Assembly: GCF_016093275.1 (NCBI RefSeq) | Contig: NZ_JAEDAK010000006.1 | Location: forward strand, 62,001 to 126,000 | Length of the DNA stretch: 64,000 nt | Direction of reading: 5' to 3' | Source: Inhella proteolytica | GTDB taxonomy: Bacteria > Pseudomonadota > Gammaproteobacteria > Burkholderiales > Burkholderiaceae_C | Part shown: positions 36,888 through 48,237 of the stretch, one piece after another | How the letters are laid out: every line of letters starts with the position of its first letter | Position numbering within the stretch: the first letter of the stretch is position 1 | The notes under the pieces: model-generated | The model's input: the letters and a program-made list of their open reading frames with translations, nothing else | Database searches by the model: none | What the model was told of the DNA's origin: nothing | Made by a program: the position numbers and the translations under genes

Positions 36888-37972
36888 GCTCCAACCCCTC
36901 CGCCCAACTCAACGCGCCCGCGCCGCCTTCCCACTGGCGCGATTTGCTCAGTTGGCCGCGCGTGCGCACCGTTGCCATCGTCTGCGCGCTCTTCATCCTG
37001 CTGTTCAGCTTTGGCTGGAAGGCCCCGCTGTGGCACCTGGTGGCGCGGGTGGTCGGCGTGGGTCTGGCGCTGCTGCTGGTCTTTGGCCTGTTCGAGCAAT
37101 GGCCGCGCCGCCTGCCGCGGTGGCTGCCGCGCTGGGTCCTGCAGGTGGTGGCCGTGGGCCTGACGGTGCCGCTGGCCTTCTGCGTGGCTTTCGTGCTGGC
37201 CACCGCACCCGGCGCGCCGCCCTTCTGGCAGACCCCGCGCCTGGAAGGTTTCATGACCTTCACCTTCCTGGGCATGCTGGTGGCGCCCTGGACGGCGCTG
37301 GCGGCCTTGTTGCGCCATCGGGAGGCGAAAGTGGAAAAGCTCTCCGTCGATTTCGAGCTGGAGCGCAGCGAGATGGCCCGACAGGCGCTGGACGCCCGCA
37401 TGCGCCTGCTCACCGCGCAGGCCCAGCCGCATTTCCTCTTCAACACCCTGGCCAATGTGCAGGCCCTGGTGGAAGCCGGTTCGCCACGCGCGCCCCAGCT
37501 GCTGCAAAGCCTGACCGACTACCTGCGCGCCGCCGTGCCGCGCCTGGATGGCTCGGCCAATACCCTGGGCCAGGAACTGGAGCTGGTGGGTGCCTACCTG
37601 GCCCTGATGCAGATGCGCATGCCCGATCGACTGACCTTTGCGCTGCACATCGACCCCGCCGTGCACGCGCTGAGCTGCCCGCCCATGACCCTGCTGACCC
37701 TGGTCGAGAATGCCGTGCAGCATGGCATCGACCCCAGCCTGATTGGTGGCCGCATCGACGTCCATGCGGAAAGCTTGGAAGGTGGGCGCTGCCGCCTGCG
37801 CGTGGTCGACACCGGCGTGGGCCTGCAGGCCAGCGGCGCGGGCCTGGGCACCGGCCTGGCGGCGTTGCGCGAACGGCTGCTGTGGGCCTACGGGGGCAAC
37901 GCGACCTTGGAGCTGAACGAGGTCACGCCGCACGGTGTGGAAGCAAGGATCGAGTTTTCCGAGAAACCATGA
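36884..37972 (+). CDS. LytS/YehU-type sensor histidine kinase
   Basis: The 362-residue protein has four to five membrane helices in residues 20-145, a short coiled coil, and a His_kinase domain with H183 in QAQPHFLFNTLANVQALV, the signature of the LytS/AlgZ family, followed by an ATPase domain (VENAVQHGI, DTGVGL, GTGLAALRERL). It phosphorylates the LytTR response regulator encoded next. Both junctions (upstream membrane protein and downstream regulator) are 4-base ATGA overlaps. Confidence 0.92.
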   Translation: MSSNPSAQLNAPAPPSHWRDLLSWPRVRTVAIVCALFILLFSFGWKAPLWHLVARVVGVGLALLLVFGLFEQWPRRLPRWLPRWVLQVVAVGLTVPLAFCVAFVLATAPGAPPFWQTPRLEGFMTFTFLGMLVAPWTALAALLRHREAKVEKLSVDFELERSEMARQALDARMRLLTAQAQPHFLFNTLANVQALVEAGSPRAPQLLQSLTDYLRAAVPRLDGSANTLGQELELVGAYLALMQMRMPDRLTFALHIDPAVHALSCPPMTLLTLVENAVQHGIDPSLIGGRIDVHAESLEGGRCRLRVVDTGVGLQASGAGLGTGLAALRERLLWAYGGNATLELNEVTPHGVEARIEFSEKP

Positions 37973-38739
37973 ACCCCACCGCCCTGATTGCCGACGACGA
38001 GCCGCTGCTTCGCGAGATCCTGGAAGCGCGCCTGGCCGCTGCCTGGCCGGAACTGCAGATCGTGGCGCAGGCCCGCAACGGCATCGAAGCCGTGGAGCTG
38101 TTCGAGCAGCACCAGCCCGCCATCTGCTTTCTGGACGTGCACATGCCCGGCCTGAGCGGCGTGGAAGTGGCGCGCCAGGTGGGCAAGCGCGCGCACCTGG
38201 TGTTCGTCACCGCGTTTGACCAGTACGCGCTCGACGCCTTTGAGCACGGCGCACTGGACTACCTGGTCAAGCCCGTCACCGCCGCGCGCCTGTCCGGCAC
38301 GGTGGAGCGCCTGAAGGCGCGCTTGCAGCAGGCCCAACCGGCCGTGCACAGCGAGCTGCTGCTGAGTCAGCTGGCCGCGCGGCTCAAGCTCGACCAGCCC
38401 AAGCCCCTGGCCTGGATCCGTGCCACCGTGGGTTCATCGCTGCGCATGATCCCGATCGACGACATCGACTTCCTCAAGAGCGACACCAAGTACACCCTGG
38501 TGGCCTACCGCGACGAAGGCCAGCCGGCCGAGGCGCTGATCCGCACGCCGCTCAAGGACTTGCTGGCCCAGCTCGACCCCGCCCACTTCGCCCAGGTGCA
38601 CCGCTCGGTGGTGATCAACCTGCGCTCGATCCGCCGCGTCACGCGCGGCGAGAACGAGACCGCCGACATCGAGCTCAAGGGCCGCCCGGAACGCCTGCCG
38701 GTGAGCCGCAGCTACCTGCACCTGTTCAAGGAGATGTAG
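37969..38739 (+). CDS. LytTR-family response regulator
   Basis: The 256-residue protein has a receiver domain (acidic pair DDE near residue 8, phospho-acceptor D56 in [10 protein letters not shown] at the end of DYLVKPVT) and a C-terminal LytTR DNA-binding domain (about 145-250, with [11 protein letters not shown] and [12 protein letters not shown]). It pairs with the LytS-type kinase directly upstream. Its targets are unknown; the local operon is a candidate. An AlgR-like role is possible in this family. Confidence 0.93.
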   Translation: MNPTALIADDEPLLREILEARLAAAWPELQIVAQARNGIEAVELFEQHQPAICFLDVHMPGLSGVEVARQVGKRAHLVFVTAFDQYALDAFEHGALDYLVKPVTAARLSGTVERLKARLQQAQPAVHSELLLSQLAARLKLDQPKPLAWIRATVGSSLRMIPIDDIDFLKSDTKYTLVAYRDEGQPAEALIRTPLKDLLAQLDPAHFAQVHRSVVINLRSIRRVTRGENETADIELKGRPERLPVSRSYLHLFKEM

Positions 38740-38840
38740 GCACCGGGGTGAGCCGCGGACGCGTTCGCCCGACCCCCACTGCACTGCATGCGAAGCCTCC
38801 GCTGCCCCGGCGCGGCACCCGAGCCGGGAGAATCGGGGCC

Positions 38841-40094
38841 ATGCAGTCCTCCGAATTCGACGCCCTGGGCCAGGCCGCCCGCGCCGCCGGCCGCCAGCTG
38901 GCCGCTTCCAGCACCGCCGCGCGCAACCAGGCGCTGACCGAACTGGCCGCGCTGCTGCGCGCCCCGCAGCCGCAGCTGGTGGAAGCCAACCAGGCCGATC
39001 TGGCCGCCGCCCAGGCGCGCGGGTTGGAGGCCCCGCTGGTGGACCGGCTGCGCCTCTCTCCGGCCATCCTGGAGACCCTGGCGCAGGGCTGCGAGCAGAT
39101 TGCCGCCCTGCCCGACCCGGTGGGGGCGATGACGAATCTGCAGCGCCGCCCCAGCGGCATCCAGGTGGGGCAGATGCGCGTGCCGCTGGGCGTGTTCGGC
39201 ATGGTGTTCGAGAGCCGGCCCAACGTCACCATCGAGGCCGCCAGCCTGGCCATCAAGAGCGGCAATGCCTGCATCCTGCGCGGTGGCTCGGAGGCTCTGC
39301 AGAGCAATTTGGCGCTGGGCGCGCTGGTGCAGCGGGCCCTCGCCGCCGCCGGCCTGCCGGCCGCCGCCGTGCAACTGGTGCCCAGCGCCGACCGCGCCGC
39401 CGTGGGCTGGATGTGCACCGCCACCGAGCACCTGGACCTGCTGATCCCGCGCGGGGGCAAGAGCCTGATCGAGCGCATCGCCGCCGAGGCGCGCGTGCCC
39501 GTGCTCAAGCATCTGGACGGCAACTGCCACTGCTATGTGGACGCTCAGGCCGATTTGGACATGGCGCTCACCGTGGTGGACAACGCCAAAACCCAGAAGG
39601 TCAGCCCCTGCAATGCCACCGAGAGCCTGCTGGTGCATCGCAGCGTGGCGGCCGCCTTCCTGCCGCGCCTGGCCGCGCTGTGGGCGCCCAAGCGGGTGCG
39701 CTTCCACGCTTGCCCGAGCAGCCTGCCCTTGATCCCGGGCGCCGAACCGGCCACCGAGGCCGACTGGGCCACCGAGTACCTCGACTACCGCATCAGCGTG
39801 AAGCTGGTCGACAGCCTGGACGAGGCCATCGCCCACATCAACCGCTACGGCTCGCACCACACCGACGCCATCCTGACCCAGCACCATGGCCACGCCATGC
39901 GCTTCCTGCGCGAGGTCGATTCGGCCTCGGTGATGGTCAACGCCAGCACCCGCTTCGCCGACGGCTTCGAATACGGCCTGGGCGCCGAGATCGGCATCAG
40001 CACCGACCGCCTGCATGCGCGCGGGCCGGTGGGGCTGGAGGGGCTGACGACTTACAAGTGGGTGGTGTTGGGAGAGGGGCAGGTGAGGGGCTGA
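38841..40094 (+). CDS. proA: glutamate-5-semialdehyde (gamma-glutamyl phosphate) dehydrogenase
   Basis: From ATG 38841 the product is 417 residues, the normal length. It has the aldehyde-dehydrogenase fold with [29 protein letters not shown] and the catalytic Cys257 in [12 protein letters not shown], all typical of ProA, and ends in [13 protein letters not shown] plus GLTTYKW. It carries out the second step of proline synthesis from glutamate. proB is not adjacent. Confidence 0.96.
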   Translation: MQSSEFDALGQAARAAGRQLAASSTAARNQALTELAALLRAPQPQLVEANQADLAAAQARGLEAPLVDRLRLSPAILETLAQGCEQIAALPDPVGAMTNLQRRPSGIQVGQMRVPLGVFGMVFESRPNVTIEAASLAIKSGNACILRGGSEALQSNLALGALVQRALAAAGLPAAAVQLVPSADRAAVGWMCTATEHLDLLIPRGGKSLIERIAAEARVPVLKHLDGNCHCYVDAQADLDMALTVVDNAKTQKVSPCNATESLLVHRSVAAAFLPRLAALWAPKRVRFHACPSSLPLIPGAEPATEADWATEYLDYRISVKLVDSLDEAIAHINRYGSHHTDAILTQHHGHAMRFLREVDSASVMVNASTRFADGFEYGLGAEIGISTDRLHARGPVGLEGLTTYKWVVLGEGQVRG

Positions 40095-40125
40095 GATTGC
40101 TCAGTTGCGCAGCTGTTCTGCGTAA

Positions 40126-40426
40126 GAGCCCTCGGGGGCTTCACCCCCAACCAGCGCCAAGCCAAGCCAAAAGTCTCGTTGGGGGTCCATTCATCGCAGA
40201 GAGCCCGCGATGGTTTGCGGTGGTCTAGTCGGCCGGTACTCCGGCCAGCTTAGCGGGCAGGTTTTCGCAGTCCCAGGAGGGCTGTGGGAGCCATGTGAGC
40301 CAGCCGTGCAGTCGCGCGCCGCCCGAGGCGGCGTGCGTGCATTCAGCGCCTTTCTTTGCCCCGCGTTTCTTTGGCGCGGCAAAGAAATGCGGGTCGGGGT
40401 TCGGGGGTGAAGCCCCCGAGGGCTCT
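40126..40426. repeat. structured intergenic element bounded by a perfect 24-bp inverted repeat
   Basis: The 24 bases at 40126-40149 (AGAGCCCTCGGGGGCTTCAC then CCCC) recur as an exact reverse complement at 40403-40426. Between them are further hairpins: GGCCGG-TACT-CCGGCC (40231-40246) and TTTCTTTGCC (40351-40360) pairing with GGCAAAGAAA (40378-40387). The element fills almost the whole 342-base spacer between convergent proA and an SDR gene. No gene is seen inside. I recall similar TTTCTTTGCC-type intergenic repeats from other Burkholderiales. Confidence 0.7.
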
Positions 40427-40436
40427 CGCCAATTGC

Positions 40437-41167
40437 TCAAGCGTCCCGAATATCCGCCACCGCCTCACCACCAAAGTCCGCACGGTCCAGGTAGCGCAGC
40501 AGTTTGGTGGCCACTGCCTGGGCGCTCTCCAGCGCGCCCTCGGCCTTGAAGGCGGCGAAGCGCGGCTGGTCGGGGAAGGCGGCGGGGTCGGCGCTGCGCA
40601 GTTGCACCTGCATGTCGGTGTCGATGATGCCGGGGGCGATCGAGACGATGCGGGCGCCGTTCGGCCTCAAGGCTTCATCCATCGCCATCGCCCGGCTCAG
40701 GTGGTCCATGCCGGCCTTGGCGGCGCAGTAGGGCGCGGCCGCGGCCATGGCACGGCGGCCCAGGCCGGACGAGATGTTCATGATCTTGCGCGGCCGGCCC
40801 CATTGCTCGGTGGCGGCCAGGAAGGCGGCCGAGAGCAGCAGCGTGGCTTCCAGCCCGACGCGCAGCGCGCTGCTGAGCTGGGCCAGCGGCACCGCCTGCA
40901 CCGGCCCCGGCGAGGTGACGACGCCGGCGTTGTTGATCAGCACCAGCTCGCTGAACGCGCCTGGGCCCTGGCGGTGCAGCCAGGATTGCAGGCGCTCGGC
41001 CACCGGCTGCGGGTTGGCCAGGTCGGCCGTCCAGCTCTCCTGCCCGCCCTGGGCCAGCGCCAGGTTGTGGCGGCGCGCAATGCCCAGCACGCGGTCGCCG
41101 CGGGCCATCAGCTGTTCGGCCAGTGCGGCGCCGAGTCCGCGCGAGGCACCGGTGACGATGCAGAGCT

Positions 41168-41171
<4 letters not shown>
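40437..41171 (-). CDS. short-chain dehydrogenase/reductase (SDR)
   Basis: The 244-residue protein is a classical SDR: TGASRGLG cofactor loop near the N-terminus (residues 7-14), NNAG, an ISSGLG strand and the catalytic Tyr/Lys in YCAAKAG. The Arg pair after the second strand (ARRHN) suggests NADP preference. It resembles the sepiapterin/benzil-reductase group; the substrate is unknown. It is the last gene of a hydrolase-M20-SDR operon and is coupled to the M20 gene by ATGA. Confidence 0.85.
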
Positions 41172-42642
<1,471 letters not shown>

Positions 42643-42646
<4 letters not shown>

Positions 42647-43455
42647 GCGGGGAAGCGCTCGTCCAGCCAGTCACGCAGCCGGCCAAAGACCAGCTCGTGT
42701 TCGGGCTCGTTGAAGATTTCGTGGGCCAGGCCCTCGAAGCAATGGCTCTGCACCAGGGCCTGGGGGGCGGCGGCGGCAAAGGCCGCGCTGCCGGCGGGGG
42801 ACACGCAGCGGTCGGCGCCGGCCCACATCAAGAGGGTCTGCACCTGCCAGTGCGGCGCCGCCTGCAGCAGCTCCTGGCCGCCATCGGCCACCAGGGCGGC
42901 CACGGTGGCGCTGACGCGGTCGTGCACCAGCGGGTCGTTCACATAGGCCTGCACGACGGCCGGGTCGCGGCTGATCCACGCCGGCTGCAGGCCGTTGTTC
43001 ACCAGCAGGTGCGGGAACAGGCGGCGTGCCACCGCCAGCAGGGCCTTCTGGCCGCCGCTCATGCCGGGGTCGATGGCGGGGGAGCTCAGCACCAGCGCAT
43101 CGGGGGCGCGGCCGAAGGCCTCGCCGCGCAGCGCGCCGGCCACGGTGCGCCCGGCCACCAGGCCGCCCAGGCTGTGGCCCAGCAGCACCAGCGGCAGGCC
43201 CGGCGTTTGCGCGCGCACGCTGTCCATGCATTCGGCCAGGTCCTCCAGCAGGCTGTGGAGGTGCGGCGCATCGCCGCGCCGGCCGGGGCTGTGGCCATGG
43301 CCGCGCTGGTCGTAGCGCCAGCAGCCGTAACCCCAGTAGTTCAGGCGCGCCGCCAGCGCGTCGTAGCGGCCCTGGTGTTCACCCAGGCCGTGCACGATCA
43401 GCACCTGGGCGCGCGATGGCCCGGGGGCCGGTTGGTGAAGCAGCTGGGGGAGCAT
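42643..43455 (-). CDS. monoacylglycerol-lipase-like alpha/beta hydrolase
   Basis: From ATG 43455 the product is 270 residues. It has HGLGEHQGRY (oxyanion-hole HG), the nucleophile S95 in GHSLGG and a C-terminal His in EGLAHEIFNE, the arrangement of the monoglyceride lipase/lysophospholipase (PldB) group. It heads the hydrolase-M20-SDR operon and diverges from kefF with only 33 bases between start codons. Confidence 0.85.
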
Positions 43456-43488
43456 CCGTGGGAGTTTAGGCGGGCACACTCGCCCCCC

Positions 43489-44019
43489 ATGGCCGAAACC
43501 CTGATCCTCTTCGCCCACCCGGACCTGCGCCATTCACGCGTGCATGCACGGCTGCGGCCCGCGCTGCTGGCCCTGCCGGGGGTCGATCTGCACGATCTGT
43601 ACGCGCGCTATTCGGACTACTGGATCGACGTGGCGGCCGAGCAGGCGCGCGCGGTTGCCGCGCAGCGCCTGGTCTTCATGCACCCCATCCACTGGTACGG
43701 CATGCCGCCGCTGCTCAAGCTCTGGCTCGATCAGGTCTGCACCCAGGGCTGGGCCTATGGTCAGGGCGGGCGCGCGCTGGCGGGCAAGCGCTTCCAGCTG
43801 ATCGTCAGCACCGGCGGCAGCCCGATGGCCTACTCGGCCCAGGGCCACCACGGCCAGCCCTTCGAGCACTTCCTGGCGCCCTACCGACAGACGGCGACCT
43901 TCATGGGCATGGCCTGGGAGCCGCACTGGGTCTTCCACGACGCCCACCGCGCCAGCGAGGCCGAACTCGATGCCCACATCCAGGCCCTGTGCCGCCATCT
44001 GCAGGAGCCGATGCTGTGA
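43489..44019 (+). CDS. kefF: KefF-like NAD(P)H oxidoreductase, ancillary to the Kef antiporter
   Basis: The 176-residue flavodoxin-fold protein has LFAHPD near the N-terminus, an IDVAAEQA segment, HPIHWYGMPPLLKLW and the loop STGG, all characteristic of KefF/NQO1-type quinone reductases. KefF binds and activates KefC. The stop codon overlaps the GTG start of the antiporter gene (GTGA), consistent with a stoichiometric partnership. Confidence 0.88.
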   Translation: MAETLILFAHPDLRHSRVHARLRPALLALPGVDLHDLYARYSDYWIDVAAEQARAVAAQRLVFMHPIHWYGMPPLLKLWLDQVCTQGWAYGQGGRALAGKRFQLIVSTGGSPMAYSAQGHHGQPFEHFLAPYRQTATFMGMAWEPHWVFHDAHRASEAELDAHIQALCRHLQEPML

Positions 44020-45836
44020 ATGGACATTCCGACTGGCTGGGCGCCGCCCTGGTCTATCTGGCCGCCGCCGTGCTGGCCGTGCCGCTGGCCAAGCGCCTCG
44101 GGCTGGGCGCCATCTTGGGCTATCTGGCCGCCGGCATCGCCATCGGGCCCTGGGGCCTGAAGCTGGTGGCCGATGCGGAAGGGGTGTTGCATGTGGCCGA
44201 GTTCGGCGTCGTGCTGATGCTCTTTCTGGTGGGCCTGGAACTGGAGCCGCGCCGGCTCTGGCAGATGCGCCGCGCGGTGTTCGGCTGGGGCTCGCTGCAG
44301 CTGCTGGGCTCCACCCTGCTGCTCGGGGCCTTGGGCTGGGCGCTGGGCTTGAGCCCCACGGTGGCCCTGGTGGGCGCGCTGGCGCTGGCCATGTCCTCCA
44401 CCGCCATCGGTCTGGGTGTGATGGGCGAGCGCAATCTGATGCCCACGCCCGGCGGGCAATCGGTGCTGGCGGTGCTGCTGGCGCAGGACATCGCGGCGAT
44501 TCCCGTGCTCGCACTGATCCCGCTGCTGGGCGCGGGCGGTGGTGCGGGCTGGCGTGGCGCCTTGCTGGCGCTGGCGGTGGTGGCGGGCCTGGTGGTGGGC
44601 GGGCGCTTGCTGCTGCGCCCGGCGCTGCGCTGGATCGCACGCGCCAACACGCCCGAGGTCTTCACCGCCGCCGCGCTGCTGCTGGTGGTGGCCAGCGCGG
44701 CGCTGATGCGCTGGGCCGAGCTCTCGATGGCGCTGGGGGCCTTCCTGGCCGGCGTGCTGCTGGCCGAGAGCGAGTACCGGCACGAGCTGGAGACCGATCT
44801 GGCGCCCTTCAAGGGCCTGCTGCTCGGGCTGTTCTTCATGGCCATCGGCATGAGCCTGGACTTCGGCGTGCTGATGGCCCGGCCCGGTCTGGTGGCCCTG
44901 CTGGTGCTGGGCTTCGTGGGGCTCAAGGCCCTGCTGCTGATGGGCATGGGCCGCGCCATGGGCCTGCCGGTCGGCGAGCGACCTTTCTTCGTGCTGCTGC
45001 TGGCCCAGGGTGGTGAGTTCGGCTTCGTGGTGGCGCAGGCGGCGCTGGGTGCCCAGGTGCTGCCGGCCGAGCACGCGGCCCTGCTGCTGGCGGCGATTGC
45101 GCTCTCGATGCTGTGCACGCCCCTGCTGCTGCTGGCGCTGGACCGCTGGTGGCTGCCGCGGCTCTCGGGCTGCGCACCGCGGCCCGAGGTGCCCACCGTG
45201 GAGGCCGGCGCGCACCAGGCGCCGGTCATCATTGCGGGCTTCGGCCGCTACGGCCAGATCATCGGCCGCCTGCTTTCCGCCCAGGGCCTGCAGGCCACGG
45301 TGCTGGACCACGATGCCGAGCAGGTGGCCAGCGTGCGCCGCTTCGGATGGGAGGCCTACTTCGGCGACGCCACGCGCCAGGACCTGCTGCGCAATGCTGG
45401 CGCAGCCCAGGCCAAGGTGCTGGTGATCGCGCTCGATGACGCCGCGCAGAGCGAGAAGCTGGCGGCGCTGGCCGGCGAGCATTTCCCGCAACTGGTGCGC
45501 GTGGCACGCGCCCGCAACGTCAGCCACTACGCCAAGCTGCGTGCGCTCGGCGTCGAGCACATCGAGCGCGAGACCTTCGAGTCCTCGCTGCGCAGCGCGC
45601 GCACGGTGCTGGAGCAGCTGGGCCTGCCGGCTCACGAGGCGCGCCAGCTCGCCCAGTCCTTCCGCGCCCACAACCTGGAGCAGCTCGACGCCATGCTGCC
45701 GCACTTCGGCGACGAGCAGCGCCTGATCGCCATCAGCAAGCAGGGCCGCGAGCAGCTGGAGCGGCAATGGGCGGCCGAGCGCGCGCGCCAGCGCGGCCCG
45801 CTGCGCGAGGGCTGGGCCGACGATTCAGATCGCTGA
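44016..45836 (+). CDS. kefC: glutathione-gated Kef-type K+/H+ antiporter (CPA2)
   Basis: The start is the GTG at 44016 (VNGHSDWLGAAL), giving 606 residues. About twelve membrane helices run to residue 385, followed by an RCK_N domain whose Rossmann motif GFGRYGQIIG begins near 406, with a DATRQDLL segment and a Glu/Arg-rich C-terminus. The assignment to KefC rather than KefB rests on the kefF-like partner. It exports potassium when glutathione adducts form during electrophile stress. Its end overlaps the convergent decarboxylase gene by 12 bases. Confidence 0.88.
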   Translation: MNGHSDWLGAALVYLAAAVLAVPLAKRLGLGAILGYLAAGIAIGPWGLKLVADAEGVLHVAEFGVVLMLFLVGLELEPRRLWQMRRAVFGWGSLQLLGSTLLLGALGWALGLSPTVALVGALALAMSSTAIGLGVMGERNLMPTPGGQSVLAVLLAQDIAAIPVLALIPLLGAGGGAGWRGALLALAVVAGLVVGGRLLLRPALRWIARANTPEVFTAAALLLVVASAALMRWAELSMALGAFLAGVLLAESEYRHELETDLAPFKGLLLGLFFMAIGMSLDFGVLMARPGLVALLVLGFVGLKALLLMGMGRAMGLPVGERPFFVLLLAQGGEFGFVVAQAALGAQVLPAEHAALLLAAIALSMLCTPLLLLALDRWWLPRLSGCAPRPEVPTVEAGAHQAPVIIAGFGRYGQIIGRLLSAQGLQATVLDHDAEQVASVRRFGWEAYFGDATRQDLLRNAGAAQAKVLVIALDDAAQSEKLAALAGEHFPQLVRVARARNVSHYAKLRALGVEHIERETFESSLRSARTVLEQLGLPAHEARQLAQSFRAHNLEQLDAMLPHFGDEQRLIAISKQGREQLERQWAAERARQRGPLREGWADDSDR

Positions 45837-47216
45837 GACCCGCGCGAGTTCGTCCTGCAGGCGCAGCAAGTCTGCGGGCTGCGTGCGCCAGTTCGAGAAG
45901 GCCGCGCGCAGGCCCCAGTGGCCGTTGAAGAGCGTCGGGGTCAGGAACACCTCGCCGCGGTCGCGCAGCGCCGTCACCAGGGCCTCGATGCGTGCGCGCC
46001 CGGCCGCACCGGCAGGCAGATCGGCGGGCGTGAAGCACACCACGTTCAGCCGCACCGGCGCCAGCAGGCGCCAGGTCGAGCCGCCCTCGATCCAGCGGCC
46101 CAGCGCCTGCGCCAGCTCCACGCACTGCCGCACCACCGCCGCCGCGCCCTCGCGCCCATAGGCCTGCAGCGCAAACCAGGCCGGCAGGGCGCGCAGGCGG
46201 CGCGAGTTCTCGGGCGTGAGGTGCACGAAGTCGGGCTGCTCGCCCAGATCGCCGAGGTAGGCGGCCTGGTTCTGGAACACCGCCGTCTGCAGATCCTGTC
46301 GGCGGGTGAACTGCACCGCTGCGTCGTAGGGCACGTTCAGCCATTTGTGCAGGTCCACGCAGATCGAGTCGGCCTGGTTCAGCCCTGCCAGCTTGGGCGC
46401 GTGCTCGGGCAGCAGGGCGGCAAAGGCACCGAAGGCGGCGTCCACATGCAGCCAGAAGGGCTGCTGGGTGCGCAGCGCGGCCAGGGCCTGCAGGTCGTCG
46501 AAGTCCACGCTGTTCACCGTGCCGGCATTGGCCACCACGATGGCGGGCCCGGCCTGCAGCGCCGCGGCTAGCGCGGCCGGGTTCACGGCCTCGCGGCCGG
46601 GCAACTGGGGAACGGCCTGCACGGCGCTACGCCCCAGGCCCAGCATGGCCGCGGCCTTGTGGATGCTGCTGTGCGGCGCGCCGCTGAGGATGCGCAGCGG
46701 CGGCAGGTCGCACAGGCCCTGCTGCGCGGCGGAACCACCGAGCTCGCGCGACAACCACTCGCGCCCCAGCGCCAGGCCGACGAAGTTGGACATCGTGGCG
46801 CCGGTGACGAAGCTGCCGCTCCACTCTGGCCCCAGGCCGAACAGTGCGGCCAGCCAGGCGATGCACTCACGCTCCAGATCGGGCGCGCTGCTGTCCAGGC
46901 CGGAGGTGGGGTTCTGGTCCCAGGCGCTGGCCAGCCAATCCCCCGCCAGCGCGGCCGGGGTGGCGCCGCCGGTCACGAAGCCCAGGTAGCGCGGGCCGGC
47001 GCTGGCGGCAAAGCCGGGGGCGTAGCGCTGCTCGAAGTCCGCCAGCGCGGCGGCCAGGCCCAGGCCTTGCGCGGCCAGGGGCTGGCGCGGCACAGACTGA
47101 GGCCGCACGGCGGCGGGGCGCTCGGGCAGGGCCTGCAGGGTGGCGATGGCGGCCTGGGCGGCCTGGTTCATCAGGGTGGGCAGGGTGTGCAGTTCCTGGG
47201 CTTGCAGCGGGCTCAT
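45825..47216 (-). CDS. PLP-dependent group II decarboxylase-like protein
   Basis: The 463-residue protein is a fold-type I PLP enzyme: the Schiff-base Lys291 lies in VDLHKWLNVPYD, the ring-stacking His in SGAPHSSIHKAA and the cofactor Asp in LHVDAAFGA. It belongs to the aromatic-amino-acid/glutamate decarboxylase superfamily; substrate specificity is not evident. It diverges from a LysR-type regulator by 84 bases, which may control it. Confidence 0.82.
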   Translation of the reverse strand: MSPLQAQELHTLPTLMNQAAQAAIATLQALPERPAAVRPQSVPRQPLAAQGLGLAAALADFEQRYAPGFAASAGPRYLGFVTGGATPAALAGDWLASAWDQNPTSGLDSSAPDLERECIAWLAALFGLGPEWSGSFVTGATMSNFVGLALGREWLSRELGGSAAQQGLCDLPPLRILSGAPHSSIHKAAAMLGLGRSAVQAVPQLPGREAVNPAALAAALQAGPAIVVANAGTVNSVDFDDLQALAALRTQQPFWLHVDAAFGAFAALLPEHAPKLAGLNQADSICVDLHKWLNVPYDAAVQFTRRQDLQTAVFQNQAAYLGDLGEQPDFVHLTPENSRRLRALPAWFALQAYGREGAAAVVRQCVELAQALGRWIEGGSTWRLLAPVRLNVVCFTPADLPAGAAGRARIEALVTALRDRGEVFLTPTLFNGHWGLRAAFSNWRTQPADLLRLQDELARVSAI

Positions 47217-47270
47217 CGGGGGGCTCCTGGGGAAGGGCTGCAGTCTGCGCCCGGCGCGTCGATGCATGCC

Positions 47271-47299
47271 TCGGTTTTGCTTGTGTTCTGATCGGTTTT
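47271..47299. promoter_or_regulatory. direct-repeat candidate operator between decarboxylase and LysR genes
   Basis: The octamer TCGGTTTT occurs at 47271-47278 and 47292-47299, two helical turns apart (21 bases), within the relatively AT-rich divergent promoter region. The second copy abuts the LysR ATG. It is a candidate regulator site. Confidence 0.4.
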
Positions 47300-47300
47300 C

Positions 47301-48206
47301 ATGAACGAAAGCCTGCCCTCGCTGAACGCCCTGCGCGTGTTCGAGACGGTGGCGCGCCTGCAGCATTTCCGCCGCGCCGCCGAGGCCCTGAGCCTGAGCC
47401 CCGCGGCGGTGAGCCAGCACATGCGCCAGCTCGAAGCCGCGCTGGGCGTGGCCCTGTTCGAGCGCAGCCGCCAGGGCGCGCAGCTCACGGCGGCCGGCCG
47501 CCAGTTGCAGGCCGGCGTGGAGCCCGCACTCGCGCAATTGCGCGATGCGGTGCAGTACGTCAGCGAAGGCCGCGCCCGCGCCGCCCCCACGCGCCTGCGC
47601 CTGGCGGTGCTGCCCTCGCTGGCGACCTGCTGGCTGTATGCGCGCCTGCTCGATTGGCAGCAGCAGCACCCTCAATGGGAGCTGGACCTGCAGGCCAGCA
47701 CCGCCGTGCAACCGCTCAAGGGTTTGGACGCCGCCCTGCGCTTCGGCCCCGGCCGTTGGCCCGACGCCCTGGCCGAACGCCTGGCTGGCGATCGCCTGGT
47801 GGCCGTGGCCGCGCCGGCCCTGCTGCAGCGCCTGCCCGTGGCCGCCCAGCGCGAGCCGGCGCAACTGTTCGCCCGCCTGCCCCTGCTGCGCCACAGCGCC
47901 ACCCCCTGGGCGCCCTGGCTGGCCGAGGCCGGCCTGGACGCGCGTGGCCTGGACTGGCGCGCCAGCCTGCGCGACGCCGGCGTGCAGGTGGCCGCCGCCC
48001 GCGCCGCCCAGGGCCTGGCGCTGACGCGCTTCAGCCTGGTGGCCGACGCCCTGGCCAGCGGTGAGCTGCGCCAGGTGCACCCGCACAGCCCCGCCACCGA
48101 ATGGGCCTACCACCTGGCCCGGCCGCGCAGCGGGCGCCTGCACCCGGGCCTGAACGCGCTGCGCGACTGGCTGCGCGCGCAGTTCCACGCCAGCGGATTG
48201 ACCTGA
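47301..48206 (+). CDS. LysR-family transcriptional regulator (GcvA-like)
   Basis: The 301-residue protein has an N-terminal winged helix (residues about 5-62, with the helix FRRAAEALSLSPAAVSQHMRQ) of LysR type, and a two-lobe effector domain. The sequence LPSLNALRVFETVARL resembles the GcvA/AmpR subgroup. The gene diverges from the PLP decarboxylase, its most likely target. Confidence 0.88.
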   Translation: MNESLPSLNALRVFETVARLQHFRRAAEALSLSPAAVSQHMRQLEAALGVALFERSRQGAQLTAAGRQLQAGVEPALAQLRDAVQYVSEGRARAAPTRLRLAVLPSLATCWLYARLLDWQQQHPQWELDLQASTAVQPLKGLDAALRFGPGRWPDALAERLAGDRLVAVAAPALLQRLPVAAQREPAQLFARLPLLRHSATPWAPWLAEAGLDARGLDWRASLRDAGVQVAAARAAQGLALTRFSLVADALASGELRQVHPHSPATEWAYHLARPRSGRLHPGLNALRDWLRAQFHASGLT

Positions 48207-48237
48207 TGTCTGAAAGCCCTGGGGACCAAACAGGACA

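Noticed and set aside
40225-40440. Possible small gene in the proA/SDR spacer
   Set aside because: The frame is only about 70 codons, spans the palindromic arms, and has no upstream ribosome site; repeat structure is a better explanation.
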